Notes under the pieces: generated by a model
What the model was told of the DNA's origin: nothing
Databases searched by the model: none
Seen by the model: the letters and a program-made list of their open reading frames with translations, nothing else
Part shown: positions 28,812 to 53,260 of the stretch, piece by piece
How the letters are laid out: every line of letters starts with the position of its first letter
How positions within the stretch are numbered: position 1 is the stretch's first letter
DNA from: Lineus longissimus
Taxonomy: Eukaryota > Nemertea > Pilidiophora > Heteronemertea > Lineidae
Direction of reading: 5' to 3'
NCBI RefSeq assembly: GCF_910592395.1
Contig: NC_088317.1
Coordinates: forward strand, 1,054,001 to 1,118,000
DNA length: 64,000 bases
Program-made: the position numbers and the translations under genes

Positions 28812-28912
28812 TCATCCATGTTGTTTTGACAGGGCTCTGCATTTTTGAGCCGGGACTTTTTGTCGATAATTCATGAAATAAAACCCCGATCGTTTAGAAG
28901 AAAGCAAAAATT

Positions 28913-31900
28913 ATGAGTAGTATTCTCAGTGAGATGGACTGGGATGAAGGCTTCGCCATGCCCGTGGCGAATGCCGAGAATAAGCAACTTGAAGATGAGG
29001 TACGTTTGCATTTTGGATTTGCTGAACTGCATTGACATTCTTGATTCTATCAATACACTGCAGGCTAGTCTGGCCCTACACATGGCACACAGCCATTGTC
29101 ATGGTTGATGGCAATGAGGCATGCTTAATTCAAATTGCAAATTCATGAATAGCACGAAGTTACGTTGACTTGTGTCTACACTACAGTCATTTGAACTTCA
29201 ACGTGAGACAAGAATCTTCTTGTGTGGTGGATGAGATGAGTTGACGGACAGGTAACATGACTTCTACGATAAAGTCTTAAAGAGAAGGGTCATGACGTGT
29301 GAAGAGTCAATGATAGATAAACCTATTTGTATATTTTGTATCTTATCTTGTTGATATTTCATAATCTCTCAGGTCCAGAGAAAACAGCGGGAGATTGTTG
29401 CAAGTCAGAATGAGCTCAGTAACATTGAGGACCGCGTCATCGCAATGATTGAGCATTTGAAACATGTTCGCCAAGAACTACAACATACACAGAATCTAGT
29501 CGGCGCCAGGACGAAAGAAATTGAAACTGAAGATCACATGTTTAAAATCGCGGACCGAGAGGATGGCCGCCTTCAGCAAGAGATTCAGAGACTAACCAAG
29601 GATCTTGAAGACCTCAAGGAGAAGAAGAATATATATGAGGTGAGCCCTTCCCAAAAAACTTAACTTTGTATAGGACAAGTGAGATACAGTGGTTTTTGAG
29701 AGAAAAATATGGATTAGTATTCCGAAATTATGATTGTCTTGGTTCTTGGCATTGAAATATTGGGGAAGGAAAGGAAAGGAAATTGTGCTCAATCTTGATA
29801 ATTCTCTTTTCCAGAATAACATCTTCAAACTGACGCAACGTCTTGAGGAAATGAAATCACAGATGAACTGGGACCAGCAGGCTTTGGAAGCTTGGCTCGA
29901 GGAGTCCGCACGAAAAGACGAAGACGCCATGACGCTTGCAAAATATACGCGTCATGACGAGGGTAAAATTAAAGAATTATCTCTTCGTATGGAACACCTG
30001 ACGGAAGAATCACAGAAGAAGAACCACGGCCTGGAACACGAGACGACAAACACACTGACAGCTCAGTTGGAACTCGATAAAACGGCTGAGGAATTCCGTC
30101 GTGCTCACGCTGAAAGGCAGGAGCTGATTAAACAGTGGGAGTACACCATTGAACAGATGCAGAAACGAGACAAGGAGATGGACGCGCTTGCTTTGGTGAG
30201 ATTGAATTGTAGATTTTGGCGGAAAATGTCAGTTGATTTTCTCTTATAAAAAAGAAATTACTGTGTCCTTGTTGCCTATAATTTGCTAGATACTTGAAGA
30301 TTGTTCCAAATGAATTAAGTCGTCTAATATATCATCAGTGGTAATCGTTTCAGCTATGATTATGCTTTGTCAAAATTTTGAAAAATTTCCTTGCTTTTTT
30401 CAGCAATTAGCAAATGTCAAGGAAGATGTCAGAAAGAGGGAAGATATGATAAAAGAGAAACAGCAATTCTTAGACGATGAGATCGATAACAACAAGGATT
30501 TTGAAAAGAAGATCTCGATGGCGGAACGGACTGCTGCCCGCATCAGGATTGAGTGGAAAGAAGCTGAGGAGGCGAGGTCTCAATTTCAAGATGAGGTACG
30601 TTTTCTTAAGAAGCTGATGCTCAGTCTGACTCTTGTAAGAAAAATTACAGTCTACAGAACTTTTTTGCTGCCGTGAGAATTTCAAATTTAAAAGATTGGC
30701 ACAGACTACACCTGTAATAATATTATTTAGAAACATTCTTTAGTCTGAAAAAGACTCCATTGTAAGGTCTGTTGTCGGTTGAGTGGTAGCCCAAGTCCAT
30801 TATGTGTGTATTATGCTATTCGTACAACTCTTTTATTCTTCCTGTAGCTTGATGCTCTGAAACGTACGGTCGACCGAACGGCAGTCGATTTGGAAGCGAC
30901 CAGAGCTATTGTAACCCAACTGAAACGAGAGGTACAAGATAAAGCGCAGAAACTAAAACAGGCCCAGGAAATCAGGGAGAAACTTATAGAGAAATTGAAA
31001 ATGGCGAACGAGGGAGAGTTAACCGCAGAGGAACGGGCTGCGGCCATGGAACAGATCCTACTGGAGGAGGAGAAAATCCAAAAAGAAATCGACACCGATC
31101 TGAAGCGCCTGCACGATATCCAGTTCAGGAAGACGCAGGATTTGTATGACTCTCGAAACAAGGAGACCAATATGAATGCAGAGATCCAAGGCAGTCGTGC
31201 CGCCATTCGTAACCTGAACGCCAAGATCACCAAAGTTGATCACGATTCCCTGAAGCAACAGGAGATTATCTATAATCAGGATTTTGCCATCCAGCAGTTG
31301 GAAAGACGGATTAATCGTATGCAGGGTGAGCGCTCCAATGAGGAGAAGATCCAACTCGAGGCCAAAATACGCGAACTCACTGAGGAACTCGACTCAAAGA
31401 ATTCCACGTTTGCTCTGCTAGATATTCAGTTGAAGAGACTTCAGGTAAGTACGTGGTTGTCAGTCATTGTGCAATACTTCTATAGATCCCTGGCCCCTTG
31501 TGTAAGACCAGGTCAGCATCTTAGTTCTTGAGAAATTCAGAGGATGTACCAAATTTAGAGTGTAATATAAATGCCATTTCCTTTGTTACGTCTTTATGTC
31601 ACATGCTACAGGATCTAGAACAGGCTCCACTCTTGCCATTCCTTCCTTGCATCATTTCAATGTCTCTTTTTCTTATCAAGGATGATATTCGACGAGTGAA
31701 ACGTGATCTGGAAAAGAGCGGTAAAGAAAAAGCAGATCTCACCTCCAAGATTGAAGAGCTGACCTTGTACAACGACAGCTCACAACGCGAACTGAAGCGC
31801 CTGATCAATGGCAAGCAAGATCGCATGGTGGATGAGAATATCCTCAAGTTGGAGTTGAAGAGATTGCGTGATAATCTAAATAACCGGGCCGATGAGGTGA

Positions 31901-34283
31901 TGTCACAGGAGAAGAGGAAACTACAACTGGAGACAGTAAGTTTCTTCTTACTAAGATATGAGTCTGTAGAATTTGAGATACCTGTCACAAAATTTTCCAT
32001 CCATGTCTGCAGCTCATCTGTGATGAATACCATTAGTAATCGTCTCCATTTCTGTTCATAGGCCATGAAAGAACGCCGTCATGAAATCAATATCCACACA
32101 GACATGCTGACAGCCCAGCTTCGAGCAGCCGACACAGAACGCCAACAGATCAGCTCAGAGCTTCATGAGAGAATCTCAAAGATTGACAAGCTGAGGAAGA
32201 GGTGAGTATTGGTTTGAAGACTTTTCAAATGTTGTGATGACACTTAGTCCTGCTTTTATCCAGAGTTCCATGACTGAGTTGCATATCAGTGCCACACCAT
32301 GGAGTATTTGGGTGGCCCTCATTGGATGGGTGGATCTTGTATCAAATTGCAAAAACCAGCTTTATCTTGAATATTTTGTCAAGACTATTTATAATGAAAC
32401 CTCTGACTCATGTTTTATTTGAATCTCTTGCCATTTTAGGTATGAAATCTTGATGGTAGCAATGGCACCCCCTGAGGGCGAAGAAGATAAATCACAAGCG
32501 TACTACGTGATCAAGGCAGCGCAAGAGAAGGAGGAACTGCAGAGGGAGGGAGACGATCTAGACGCTAAGATACGCAAGGCAGAGAAGGAGATTCGTGCCC
32601 TTGAAAACACCCTCAGGCTGATGAACAGTCGTAACGAGCAGTACAGGAAAAGCTTTAATAAAGTCACTGATACAAGTAGGTTGATGGTCTCTTGAGGAGA
32701 TACATGGCTTAGTGGTCTGTGGCTACCACACAGTACGGCCTGGATTCAACCTGGTTTTGTCATTCATTGTCTGTCTCTTGATGGACTGGTGTGAAGTTCA
32801 TGAAACTATAGAGGTTGTGCACCATCTCGACTCCCAATCCCACCCCAAATCTCAACATAACTTATAACTGTTATTGGAATTACTCAAACCATCTCTGACT
32901 CATGTTTTTAGGTGAAGAGATGGAAGAGAAGCAGCAACTGGATGAGCAGCTCCGTGCAGTGATGGATAAGTATAAATACAAGAGGCGACAGATCAGGGAG
33001 TGTCAGGAGGACCTGCAGACCATGAGCCATACCTTAGATAACCTCAACAGGGATGAGAAGGCCTATGTGGAAATCATTGAAGAAAAACAGGTTTGTACAT
33101 GTCTCGCCTGTCTAGTTTTAACATCGTGCTCTACCACGTCAATCATCAGAACTTGTAGCGTTTTTAGGCTGGTCGTGACTGGTGGCAGCTGTCAGCCAAC
33201 TTGAGGTTTGGATTCACAATTTCACCTCCACCTTTCTGCTTTTGACACATTCTCAAACTACTCAAAATTCTTCTTTCCTCAGAATCGAATCCTGCAGCTA
33301 AATAGAGAACTTGATGAACAGAAGTCAAAGATGGACCGTGTTGGCCGCCAGCTGTCTAAATACTCTCGGGAAGTACGCGCTGCTGCCAAGTTGAAGAATG
33401 ATACGCCTGAGGAACGTGACTTCGAGCTACGTGAACTTCGTGAGTTCAACAAGGGCGTCATGAGACAGATCGGTGAGGTGGCTCATCAGAATCCAGACAT
33501 CGCACAGGCAGTGCAGCTTTATTTCACACAGGTAAGTTGTGAGTTAATGAAGTGAAAACTACCAACAATGATATAGGAATGACTTTTTACTGTCAGTAGA
33601 TGGGACAAGGTTTTGTTGCATCCCCAACATTTGGTTCAATTCCGACTCTGATCTGTCTAGCTGTACCTCATGCAAACTTTACTCTAGCGCTCTTCTTCAG
33701 GCCAACTTGCCACCCCCGCCTGCCCCAGGAGCCGTGCCGTTCAGTTCCCGTCCATCCAGTTCCAGAAGCAGCCTGTCCTCAGTGAGGAGCAGCCTGGCCA
33801 GTCCTAAGAGCTCCATCTCAGCAGCCAGTGGTGTTACTCCAGTCAATATTGGTGCAGATTTAGGAGGTAGGTACATGGATTTGTGTTTGACTTGATCATG
33901 GAGGGTTTGCATGGTTCTTCAGAGGGCATACCAGCAAAGATTTCCTGAAGTGATCAAGATTGTCAGAACATAGTTATCCAGGTCTTGAAGTGTTTGATTT
34001 GACAGGACCTGCTGACTTCTTTGTACTTATAAAAGTTGCTGAAAAGCTTGGAATTAGCCTTATCTTTGAAAGAGTTACCAGCTAGAGGCCCAGCAGGCCT
34101 TTCAATTTTGCTTGTTGTGACCTAGCGAGGTTTTGGTTGTGGTAAAGTGAATCCCCAGCCCTTCAGATAAAAACTGTCTTGACTGATTTCTTCCTTTGCT
34201 CTCCAGGGACGCCACCAGGCAGCAGCCGTAGCAGCCAGAGCTCTGTCAGAAGCCGTGCCAGCAGCAAGAGGAGTGGACGATAG
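28913..34283 (+). CDS. CCDC39: CCDC39, coiled-coil axonemal ruler protein (12 exons, 941 aa)
   Basis: With CCDC40, CCDC39 forms the 96-nm axonemal ruler that places inner dynein arms and the nexin-dynein regulatory complex in motile cilia. Exons are 28913-28999, 29373-29639, 29815-30195, 30404-30595, 30848-31444, 31681-31935, 32062-32201, 32440-32675, 32912-33090, 33283-33531, 33701-33866 and 34207-34283. The sum is 2826 nt, 941 residues, the same length as human. Landmarks: N-terminal [75 protein letters not shown]; and [20 protein letters not shown]. Almost the whole protein is heptad-rich coiled coil. It ends in a Ser/Arg-rich tail ([17 protein letters not shown]), as in vertebrates. Confidence 0.98.
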
Positions 34284-34818
34284 GGGGAGGGGCACATGTT
34301 AGATCGAAATTGTCTCTATGAAAAATAACAAAAAAGACTTATGTGAAATTAGTGTTTTAAGAATCACCGTCCATATTTTGAGGTTCTAGCCATTTGCATC
34401 CGACCAGAAGATAAGCTTGTTTGTTTTCCTTCCAAACCGTCCTATTGCAATTTTATCATTTGTGGCCAACTGTGATAGATATTCCAATGCGTTGCATAAA
34501 CTTGAGATTCAATCCGGCCCCGAGTTGGCAAGGACAGCTTGTGTTGGACACTTCTTGGCTGCACAGGCAAGTTTCCGTCCTAGAATCTATGATGAAGGAT
34601 AATCATGATAACATCTATGATGGGCCATTATAGAAACTATGTCTGTGATTTGTGATTATTTCAGTGTGGATGCCTCCTGCCTGATGCAAGTTGAGATCTT
34701 ACTGCAAACTGGGTCAGGAGCCATATTGACTTTAGGCCCTGTTGGGGATTATATGAACTATGCTTAGTGATGTATATTGTTGTATAAAGTGTTTTATACT
34801 TGTGAAGTGTTGGATGCT

Positions 34819-34824
34819 AATAAA
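34819..34824 (+). terminator. Poly(A) signal of CCDC39 (AATAAA)
   Basis: AATAAA 536 nt after the CCDC39 stop, with no better signal before it. MIPEP converges from the right with its own AATAAA at 35420-35425 on the minus strand. The roughly 600 bp between the two signals holds nothing I recognise. Confidence 0.55.
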
Positions 34825-35419
34825 CCATAGCTAAACATTCCAATTCAGTGTTTCTTGAAGTGTTTGTCTACTTATATAGCATCTGCACAGGCACACCCAA
34901 CTCCAGTCTTGGAACATAGCAGATTTTCAATGACAACTCGAGACGACCAAGCACCGATTGTGACCAAGTTAGATTGAGGACTCCCTGTCCTTTGGGGTTG
35001 ACTGTAGCATGGCCCACCATACATGCCTAGATACAAACGGCAGAGTCGGGTTGGTCTTGCATGTCTCTCTACTTTCAATTCAAGTCTGGATGGCAACATT
35101 GCTGATGCCCGTCTCTCAATAACGAAACTACAAGTGTAGCTGTGACAGATTGGACCCCGTCTCAGGATGAGAGGTTCTCATTGGCCCAGAACCAAATGTA
35201 CATCCAAGCAAGATTCTGGTTATATGGGACTAGTGTCTCTTGCTAACAGGTTCCAGTGAAGCTTTCACAAGGTATCTCTAAGTCAGGTGTCTGTAATCTG
35301 TGAGGTTCTACTGTTGCATCCCAATCGATTATTCTGATCTCCGAACAAGCAAGCAATTCTGGACAACATATTCCTGAGAGAAATGAACCAGCAAGAAAAT
35401 CTCTGGTTTTTATCAAAAA

Positions 35420-35425
35420 TTTATT
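35420..35425 (-). terminator. Poly(A) signal of MIPEP (AATAAA on the minus strand)
   Basis: Reverse complement TTTATT, 178 nt beyond the MIPEP stop codon at 35605-35603. It gives a short 3'UTR. Confidence 0.5.
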
Positions 35426-35602
35426 TACACGTTTTCAGCAAAATACAATTTATGCTTCACACTAATTTTGCATCACCACATGATTGCATAAACAATTGTC
35501 ATGTTCTGTATCACAAAGAGTCCTCGACTGATAACACTGAGCAAGCAAGTCATTTCAGACACGTATGCCACCACAGGCAACACAACCGTCTATCTCCTTC
35601 CA

Positions 35603-38600
35603 TCAGGAGTAAGCATCTCGCACCTCTGTAACTAACGAATCGACTAGTTTTTGTAACGTAAGCTCCTCATTGAGTACATCTGGAAAGATACAGAAAGCAA
35701 GGTCAGTATCAAAATGGAAAAGTACGACATCCCAATGAGAACCTGTTTTGCGGTCACTTCCGTCAGCTAGACAATTCCTCCATAGAGACTTTATATTTTG
35801 GTCAGGAATTGGCATATTCCACAGTGGTTGTCTTGTGTGATCAGGACACCACTCTAATAAGGTCATGAGGAATCTCCACTGTATGGGGTGTGCAAGAATT
35901 GGTCAACATTTCTGTATCTAGATGTCTATTTCACTCCTCATGAGGCAGAAAACGAAAAGGTCTTGAAATTGTTTTGCACTATACAAGTTTTCTGAAGTTC
36001 CATTTCATTCCTTACCGCCAATAATTTCAGTGGGTGGCTTGCCACCTCCATGAGCCAGTAACTTGTGTCTGTATTTGTCTCCACTCGTTCTGAAAAGGCA
36101 ACAAGTAAACAATAGACAACAATGATTAAACACCCATCAGTCAAACACAGTTTTAGTTCAGAAGTCTTTGTGGTGATTGTTTATACATTTTCAAATGCTT
36201 ACCTGCTAAAAGGATCATCTTTAAACATTTTATGCCAAATTCTGGAAGCTACAGCTCTTGAGAGAAGATACGAATAATACTTTGCACCGTAGCCAACAAG
36301 ATGGCCGAAACGTAGCTGGGCAGCTGTTCCAGTAACGTGGGGTACAATGTAATACTGGTTCTGAATATCACGCAGAATCTCTGTTGTATCCCTGTGAAGT
36401 GGGTGTTCCCCGTGGTAGAGGAGATCCATCATCGAATACACAATCTGGAGCTGTTTTTCCTGGAAGAAAGACAAAATTAGTATGGCTTATATCTTCAAAG
36501 TCCCCTAAAAGTCAACCAAAGCCAGCGTGGCATCACTAATGAGGATGAACTCCATCTTGACAAATGCTCTATCAGTTCATAGAGCCTTTGGCAGTCAAGC
36601 TCCAACCTATACCTTCTTGTAGTCAGAATGAGTTTACCATGCGTTGTGGTGCAAAACACCAGTCACAGGGATTTAACCAGATAGCTTTTGGCAGACAGAG
36701 CTGATCAGGTTAGGTAGGCAGTTCAACATCCAAACTCTACCAAAATAAAGCCAATCAATTAGCCATATCACAGAGGGATTTAATATCACTTACAATAGCC
36801 ATGAACATCTTTTTGGTGGAACACATGCTTTCTAAGATCTCTGGAGGCAGGAAGGCACCAGTCTTATAATGCCGCGCAAATGTGGAGAGAACCTGAAGAA
36901 AAACTTTGCAAAGTATTTGAATTGTCAAAGAGAGACACCCTGATACCTTGTCCTGACGATGGAAGCTGACAAGTCGATCAACACTCCCGGATAATTTATC
37001 ACAATTGGTTTAATTTTTGACCAGGTTATTTTGGTTCTGAAATACTCTCAAAGTAGAAAGGGATACTAACTCTTGGATCAGAAGCGAAGTATTCCATCAA
37101 GACAGATGGCACCTCAGCAAAGTCCGTTGAGCACCTTGTCCCAGTGACATGTTGATATTTCGTCCGTCCTAACATCGAGTGCATAGCGTGGCCGAACTCA
37201 TGGAATAGATTCTCTACCATTCCTGGTGTTAGTAGAGATGGCATCGTCAGGGAAGGTGGGGGGAAGTTGAGGTTCAGGACAACAATGGGAAGCTGAAATG
37301 ACAAAATTGCATCAAAATAGGACAGAATATGAACTCATGCCTATATTCATCATCAATCCTTTTTTCTAATAAGAATAAATTTACCAAGAATCACGAAATG
37401 CATATGGTTGCACCAACCTGGTATTGTCCGCTAGCCAGTTCTCTCCCACCTCGTATCGTGTAGTGACAATCGACAACCATCTTCCCAGTGCGCTCGAAGA
37501 AATCACAGTAGATGTAACCAAGCGGGCCTTCAGTTTGGTGAACAACAGACTGAATTGAAATAATGACAGAGTGAAACAGCAATGGGGACATTTCAGGTTA
37601 GTTAGAAACCTCTAATTGTTTTTTAATAGCTGTCAGACTTGAGAAAGGTAATACCTTAGGATGTACGGTGAACAAACCATACTAGTGGTTAACTATCGGA
37701 GTTCACTCACCACTTTATGCACAAGGGGATGCCAGACCTCTCCACTGCCAGGGTCCTCATAGATGAGACTGACACCAAACAGGTTGAGGAAGAGAGAGTT
37801 GAGGCCTTCCATGCACGCACCGAGAGAGAAATAGGGAGACAACTCAGCACTGTCCATCACACATCTGAAGAGAAAGGGGAAAGGTGATGAACAGAGATAA
37901 CAGTAGTGATTTGTGATCCAGTCAGAACAAAGAAGTAGGCAAACAATGGTTTCAAAAGCTTACTTATCATGTCTTGCCATCGCTGTGTAGTATGGAGGAT
38001 CCCAGGGGAAAACATCCTGAAACAAAAACAAGAATTGTGAACTTCATTATCACACGATGTGAGATGATGATAATACATACCAACACAAACTGAACAGGCA
38101 TCAGAACTTATCCTAATTCCGCTTCGGTCCCCTTGAGAACCAGCAATAAGATCGGTGTCTGACACGCATTTAGAACCAATACTTTGTGCAGCTTTATCTC
38201 CAAATGGAACCTACCTCCACCTTGCCATTATGCTTCTTCTTCATGTCCTTGATGATGTCCAGATCCATCTTTGCATATGTTTTCACATTTTCTGCCAGCA
38301 ATTTCAGGAACTGCATGACATTTTCTGAAATAAAGGATTCCATCTGTATCAAGTACGAGTACTAATCATTGCAATGGACTTGTACAGAGTGTCCAAGTGT
38401 TTTTCGTGCACTGATCCTCACTCAATTTAGAGTCTACTTAGTGGAGTACATCTTCAGGCTAAAAACCTTCAACGCTGCAGAGAAGTGAGCAAACCTATAA
38501 AGAAAGAATGATATATTCTATATTGTGGTAGTTATTTGGTCTCTCTTACCTGGGGTCTCCAACACGGTGTTATTCTGAGCTCGGTGAGAGTACGACGTGA

Positions 38601-40221
38601 AGCCCACCAACTTGGCAAGTTGATCTCGGGCTGATAACAAGGAGTCTAACAGATGACTCTGGTGGTCGCGAGGATGAAGAAAGATCTTGTACGCAGCTTC
38701 TCGCACCAGGTCATTGTGGTGATCGGCGAAGAACGAATTGATGACCACGTTGTCACCCTCAAGGCTAAAACTGAAAGACAGACGTTAAAAGTTTCAGAAT
38801 TTTCAGTCGTTGTGCTTCTGCCATGGAAAAAAGTCAACTGGCCAACACAACATGAATAATGAACTTACCAATGCTGTAGGTGTTCTGGCAGATACTTCTT
38901 GGGCATTGTGTTTGGAGCCTGACAACCCTGGGTAAAGAACGTGCCGAGTTCCAAGATGGAGTTATTCAGATCAACATACCGTTCTCTCTGGAAGAAAATT
39001 TGGGCTGGTCAGTCTTCTAAAAGAACTCTACAAACTTTTGTACCTAATTAAATGAATTTTGTGTGCTATCTGTCAAAATCAAAACAAAACAAAACTTGTA
39101 CTTGCATGAGCACTAAACAAATATTTAGAGGGCCCTAGTCTTTCTGTGACTGGTTGATGCACTTTATGATGGCAAAGATTTTTCCTACCTTTTTCTGTTC
39201 GAGGTGAATTCCACTTTGTTCAAAGTCAATCAGAAATAACTTTGTCACCCTTTTGTCGATGTCGTCCATCGGAACTCCGTCACCATTTTCATGGACTTGT
39301 TTCAAGGCATTGTACAAATCCACATTAGTATTCAGCCTGAACAAAAGGAAAATACATCCTGCTTCAGCAAATTCTGGGTTTAAAATTTCATGTGATATCA
39401 TGTACTTTAAAAAGAAAAACCTGAAGACAGAAAACAGAAACTCACCTCTCTACAAGTCCACTGATGTTAGCACAAGCTTCCTGAGCTGCCTGAGCATAGT
39501 TAGGATCTGGGTGACCACTCCGAACAAAATCAGCCTACAGAAAACGAAAGGAGTTTTTACCCATGAAAAGATTTCTCAACAGCTGCAATTTTTTACTGAC
39601 ATTTTAATGACTTTGATGATCTTTCCAGCAGATCAATTACATAAAGCATTCTGACATGACCATTCGATCAATGAATATTACATATTTCTAAGTTTTCTGA
39701 AAAGCCCTGGTCCCTAAAGAATGAAACCTACCATGTCCGCGACCTGACACAACACATCTGATAAATCATCAAAGATCTGAACCATCTTCCTCTTACGATT
39801 GGGGCTGGTCGCTTCTGCAATCAACTTCTCAGCATGTTCGGTGGCAGACTCTTGCAGGAGGTAGAAACCAGAGAACTCCTTCAGCTGAGGGATTTTGAAT
39901 AAGCCCTGGAAAAGAAAAAGAAAAGGATCAAAGGAATGGTGGGAAGATCTCATCCAAATTAACCACATCAGCAGAATTCATCTTAGTTGTTCCAACTGCG
40001 ATCATTGTTGCATCATGCTGTTTTACCTTGACTCACACTGTTAATCTACGAGTTTCCAATTTAAATACTCCCTAAATGCGAGTTGGCCTCACCTCTCTTG
40101 GCTTTACCAAATTTCTTGCAGTATTCTTTAATGGTTTGGTATTGAAAGTTGCTGCAAGGGGAGACCAGGTTGTCACACATCGTCGACCAAGAGCCCCTGT
40201 CAATTGCATTAGGAGCCTCAT
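35603..40221 (-). CDS. MIPEP: MIPEP, mitochondrial intermediate peptidase (15 exons, 683 aa)
   Basis: An M3-family zinc oligopeptidase of the matrix. It removes an octapeptide from imported precursors after the general processing peptidase has cut. Exons, read on the minus strand, are 40221-40093, 39905-39732, 39534-39446, 39336-39189, 38987-38869, 38764-38550, 38324-38215, 38016-37964, 37864-37711, 37549-37418, 37292-37071, 36892-36794, 36459-36203, 36089-36016 and 35679-35603. All are in frame. The catalytic motif is HEFGH, in [18 protein letters not shown]. Other landmarks are [52 protein letters not shown], and [20 protein letters not shown]. The N-terminus ([15 protein letters not shown]) is basic and acid-free, as expected for a matrix presequence. 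The 37071/37070 junction uses a GTTAGT donor. Confidence 0.97.
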
Positions 40222-41024
40222 CTCAAATCTGTAAAGAATCAGAATAGAATTGATATGTTCGTTATGATTGACGGCTTCTGACATTACATACAAAGTATGT
40301 TACATGGGGCATAGGCAGGCCTACATACTGATGGTTTCTAGTCTTTGCTTGGGGATATCATGACATTGCCTTTACACTTCAGTCCGCACTTGGATTTCTT
40401 GCCATTAAGTATGTAGCTAGGTCACAGTTAGTTGGTTGAAGACAGTTCGTGGGTTCATCACCGACATCAGTTTACTGTAAAGTGTAAATTTTTCAGGAAA
40501 GGGACACTTGTCAATTCAAATCATTTGAAGAGCTATGTTATGAATGATTACCCTGATGTTCTAAGTCTTCATGAGGTAAGGAAATCACAATTCAGCTGAT
40601 CAAAAGAGTAAATTTCAGAAAAAAATTGAAATATTTTTGCAAAATTTATTTTTCCTGGGCGCAGCCATATTGAAACTTGCGCCCTCTTTCTTTGAGTTTG
40701 ATGCTATTACGAAATCGAAACTCCGTGGAAAAGAAGTTGTGAACCCCGTGCACCTGCTTCCCTATAAATACCCAGCTCGTCTCGGCGAAAGCAGGTTCCC
40801 GTTCGCGGGGATAGAGAAAGAAAGGAAATCTGGGGATACAGGATCTAAACTGTCTTTTCTCAGTCAGAAAGAGGGATTTTTACATGAGAACATTGATAAT
40901 TGTTTTCGTTACGTTTCCAGGATCACTTGGAACTCACTTGAACAGAATTTGATATTTAAACTATCGCAAAAATAGATTTATATAGAAGAGCTTGATCAGC
41001 AAATTTTCCCGTCGCAGTAACAAA
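40222..41024. promoter_or_regulatory. Divergent MIPEP / POLR2A promoter region (803 bp)
   Basis: Separates the two start codons. It contains a TATA-like octamer and an AT-rich stretch just 5' of the POLR2A ATG. No coding exon was recognised. Shared regulation of the pair is possible but not demonstrated. Confidence 0.5.
40763..40770 (+). promoter_or_regulatory. TATA-box-like sequence (TATAAATA) upstream of POLR2A
   Basis: A consensus TATA box in a CC-TATAAATA-CCC context, 255 nt before the POLR2A ATG. A start near 40795 would give a 5'UTR of about 230 nt. RPB1 promoters are usually TATA-less, so this could be chance. Confidence 0.35.
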
Positions 41025-51323
<10,299 letters not shown>

Positions 51324-53260
51324 GCAATACCGTCGGATAGATTCTCGGACACTTTGATTGAGGAGGCTTGTACTTGTTATGACAGACATAATGGTTGAGC
51401 ATTTCTCTTTAGGTCACAATAAGTGCACTCAGGGTAGAATATAGGCAAGAGGTACATACAGGGATCATCAAAACATTGACAGTATACTGAAAGCAGTATC
51501 GGGAACCAAAATCATATATTTTCTTAGTGTCTCACTTGTGCCATTCACCTTGCTCTCCTTGGCGGTGTCACAGGTCGCTGGCACTAAACTTCATTGAAAA
51601 ATGATGCTGATTCTCCTGCCTATATTCTCCCTTCAGTGACTGATTCAGTTGCCATGTGTCTTGTAAGACTGTGATACACCCGCTGTACTCGTACATACAT
51701 GTACTTAATACAGTGCTAATGAAATTTCTTCCTGTTGAGAGTAGGTCATTTCATTGTGACGTACTCTGTCTTCAAACAGCAAACATTTAGTAGGATATAA
51801 ATGTAAGTAATTGACTTCTACAAATTTTGCTTGTCAATGTTATGTTGCTGACAATGACATAGATTGAACTGTGTTGTAGTAGCAACAGCCTTTTAATGTA
51901 TGCAAGTTCAGATCTTATTGTATTGAGAAAACAGTTTGTAACCAGATGAATCATTGTATTATAATTTGATCAGGTTATGTAAGCCTGAATGAACCCACTC
52001 ATTGTTTTCATTCATAACCTTCAAGAGAAAAAATAGTGTCACGATGAACTGTGTAGAGTTAAATAATATTCAAGAATAGCAGTCTCCATTGTAAATAATT
52101 ATCTCATCAAGAAGGTAGTATTATGTGATCGCTCGTTCACCAGTATAGGTGTGTACAACGTCTTGAATATGTGAAGTTAAAACAGCTGCTGGGGTGGTCA
52201 GCACGGCCTGTTTCTGGTGCCCCCTGGGTCAGCTTGGTGCCCCACAAGGCTGCTTGTCAGAGTTGGAAAGCCCCTGGTGTACAATATTTGACTACTAAAA
52301 TAGAACAAGGAACATATTGGTTCATATGGTGTTATCTTGAAGGAACAAGTTCGTCTCTGTTTTTTTGTAATCATTGTATTTATTTGCTTGTAACATTGTG
52401 TTCATCTTGGCAAAAGCAATCATGGAATTCACTTAGAAAATGGTTGTGTGCTGAAAAAACAAAAAAATCTCATTATGCATTTCCAAAAGTTATTTTCTTG
52501 TAATTATTATAATTGTGTAAAAATATAAGGTAGAGAAGGTCTTGCATGATTAGTTTTGTTGCAGTACAAAGTGTGGTAGACATACATTGATGTTTGAGTA
52601 AATGCCACTGTTTTGTATAATATGGAGAGGAAAAAAAATTGCGACTTAATTTTGTGCAGTGTAGTTTTCAGTCCAGAAGTAGGCCTACTCTTTATACCAC
52701 TGTTGGCTTGGAGATTATGCAACTGGTGCGAATTATGAAATACCAAGTTTCCACTTGATTCAGTATAAGGAGGACGGTTTGGCCTGAGACTACTATGGAG
52801 TACTTGTATGATTCTATATGGCATACATATATGATGCTCTCCAAGTTCACACTCGCAGCAATTGCAAAACTTCTCCCTAATGCTTGGTACACACTGTAAC
52901 ACATTTACTATTGTACTGTTACAATTGTCAAATTTTATTTTGTCTGATATTGTAAGGTTGCAAGAGAGTTGATCAGGTTGTAAATATTGATTGCATGTGA
53001 ATTGATTGAAACATGCTTTATTGTAATAAAGATTTAAAATCAAATTTTCTACCTTTGTGAAGTTCTTCTGCAAAGCAAGACAATAAGGACAGTCTCGGGC
53101 TGCCAGTTAAGGATTTACTCCAGAAATTGGTAAAATAGTCCTGAAAGCCACCAGAAGTTTCTTTCTGTATTGCTTGAGAATCTGGAAGGTTCGTTGCATA
53201 CATGGTGGCAAGCACCTATCAGCTGTGGAAAAATGGTTGTTTCTTGTCAAGAGATCTTAA
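51324..53260 (+). other. POLR2A 3'UTR and downstream intergenic DNA
   Basis: No coding signal. AATAAA at 53025-53030 is a likely poly(A) signal, which would make a 1.7-kb 3'UTR. AT-rich, without recognisable repeats until the foldback element at 53.26 kb. Confidence 0.5.
53025..53030 (+). terminator. Candidate distal poly(A) signal of POLR2A (AATAAA)
   Basis: A canonical hexamer about 1.7 kb after the POLR2A stop, in TTGTAATAAAGATTT context. Earlier usable sites cannot be excluded. Confidence 0.4.

Noticed and set aside
52507-53073. A 188-codon minus-strand open frame in the POLR2A 3' region
   Set aside because: Long for chance, but the translation is low-similarity Ser/His/Cys-rich text with no domain, it is antisense to the probable 3'UTR, and it has no supporting splice or start context.
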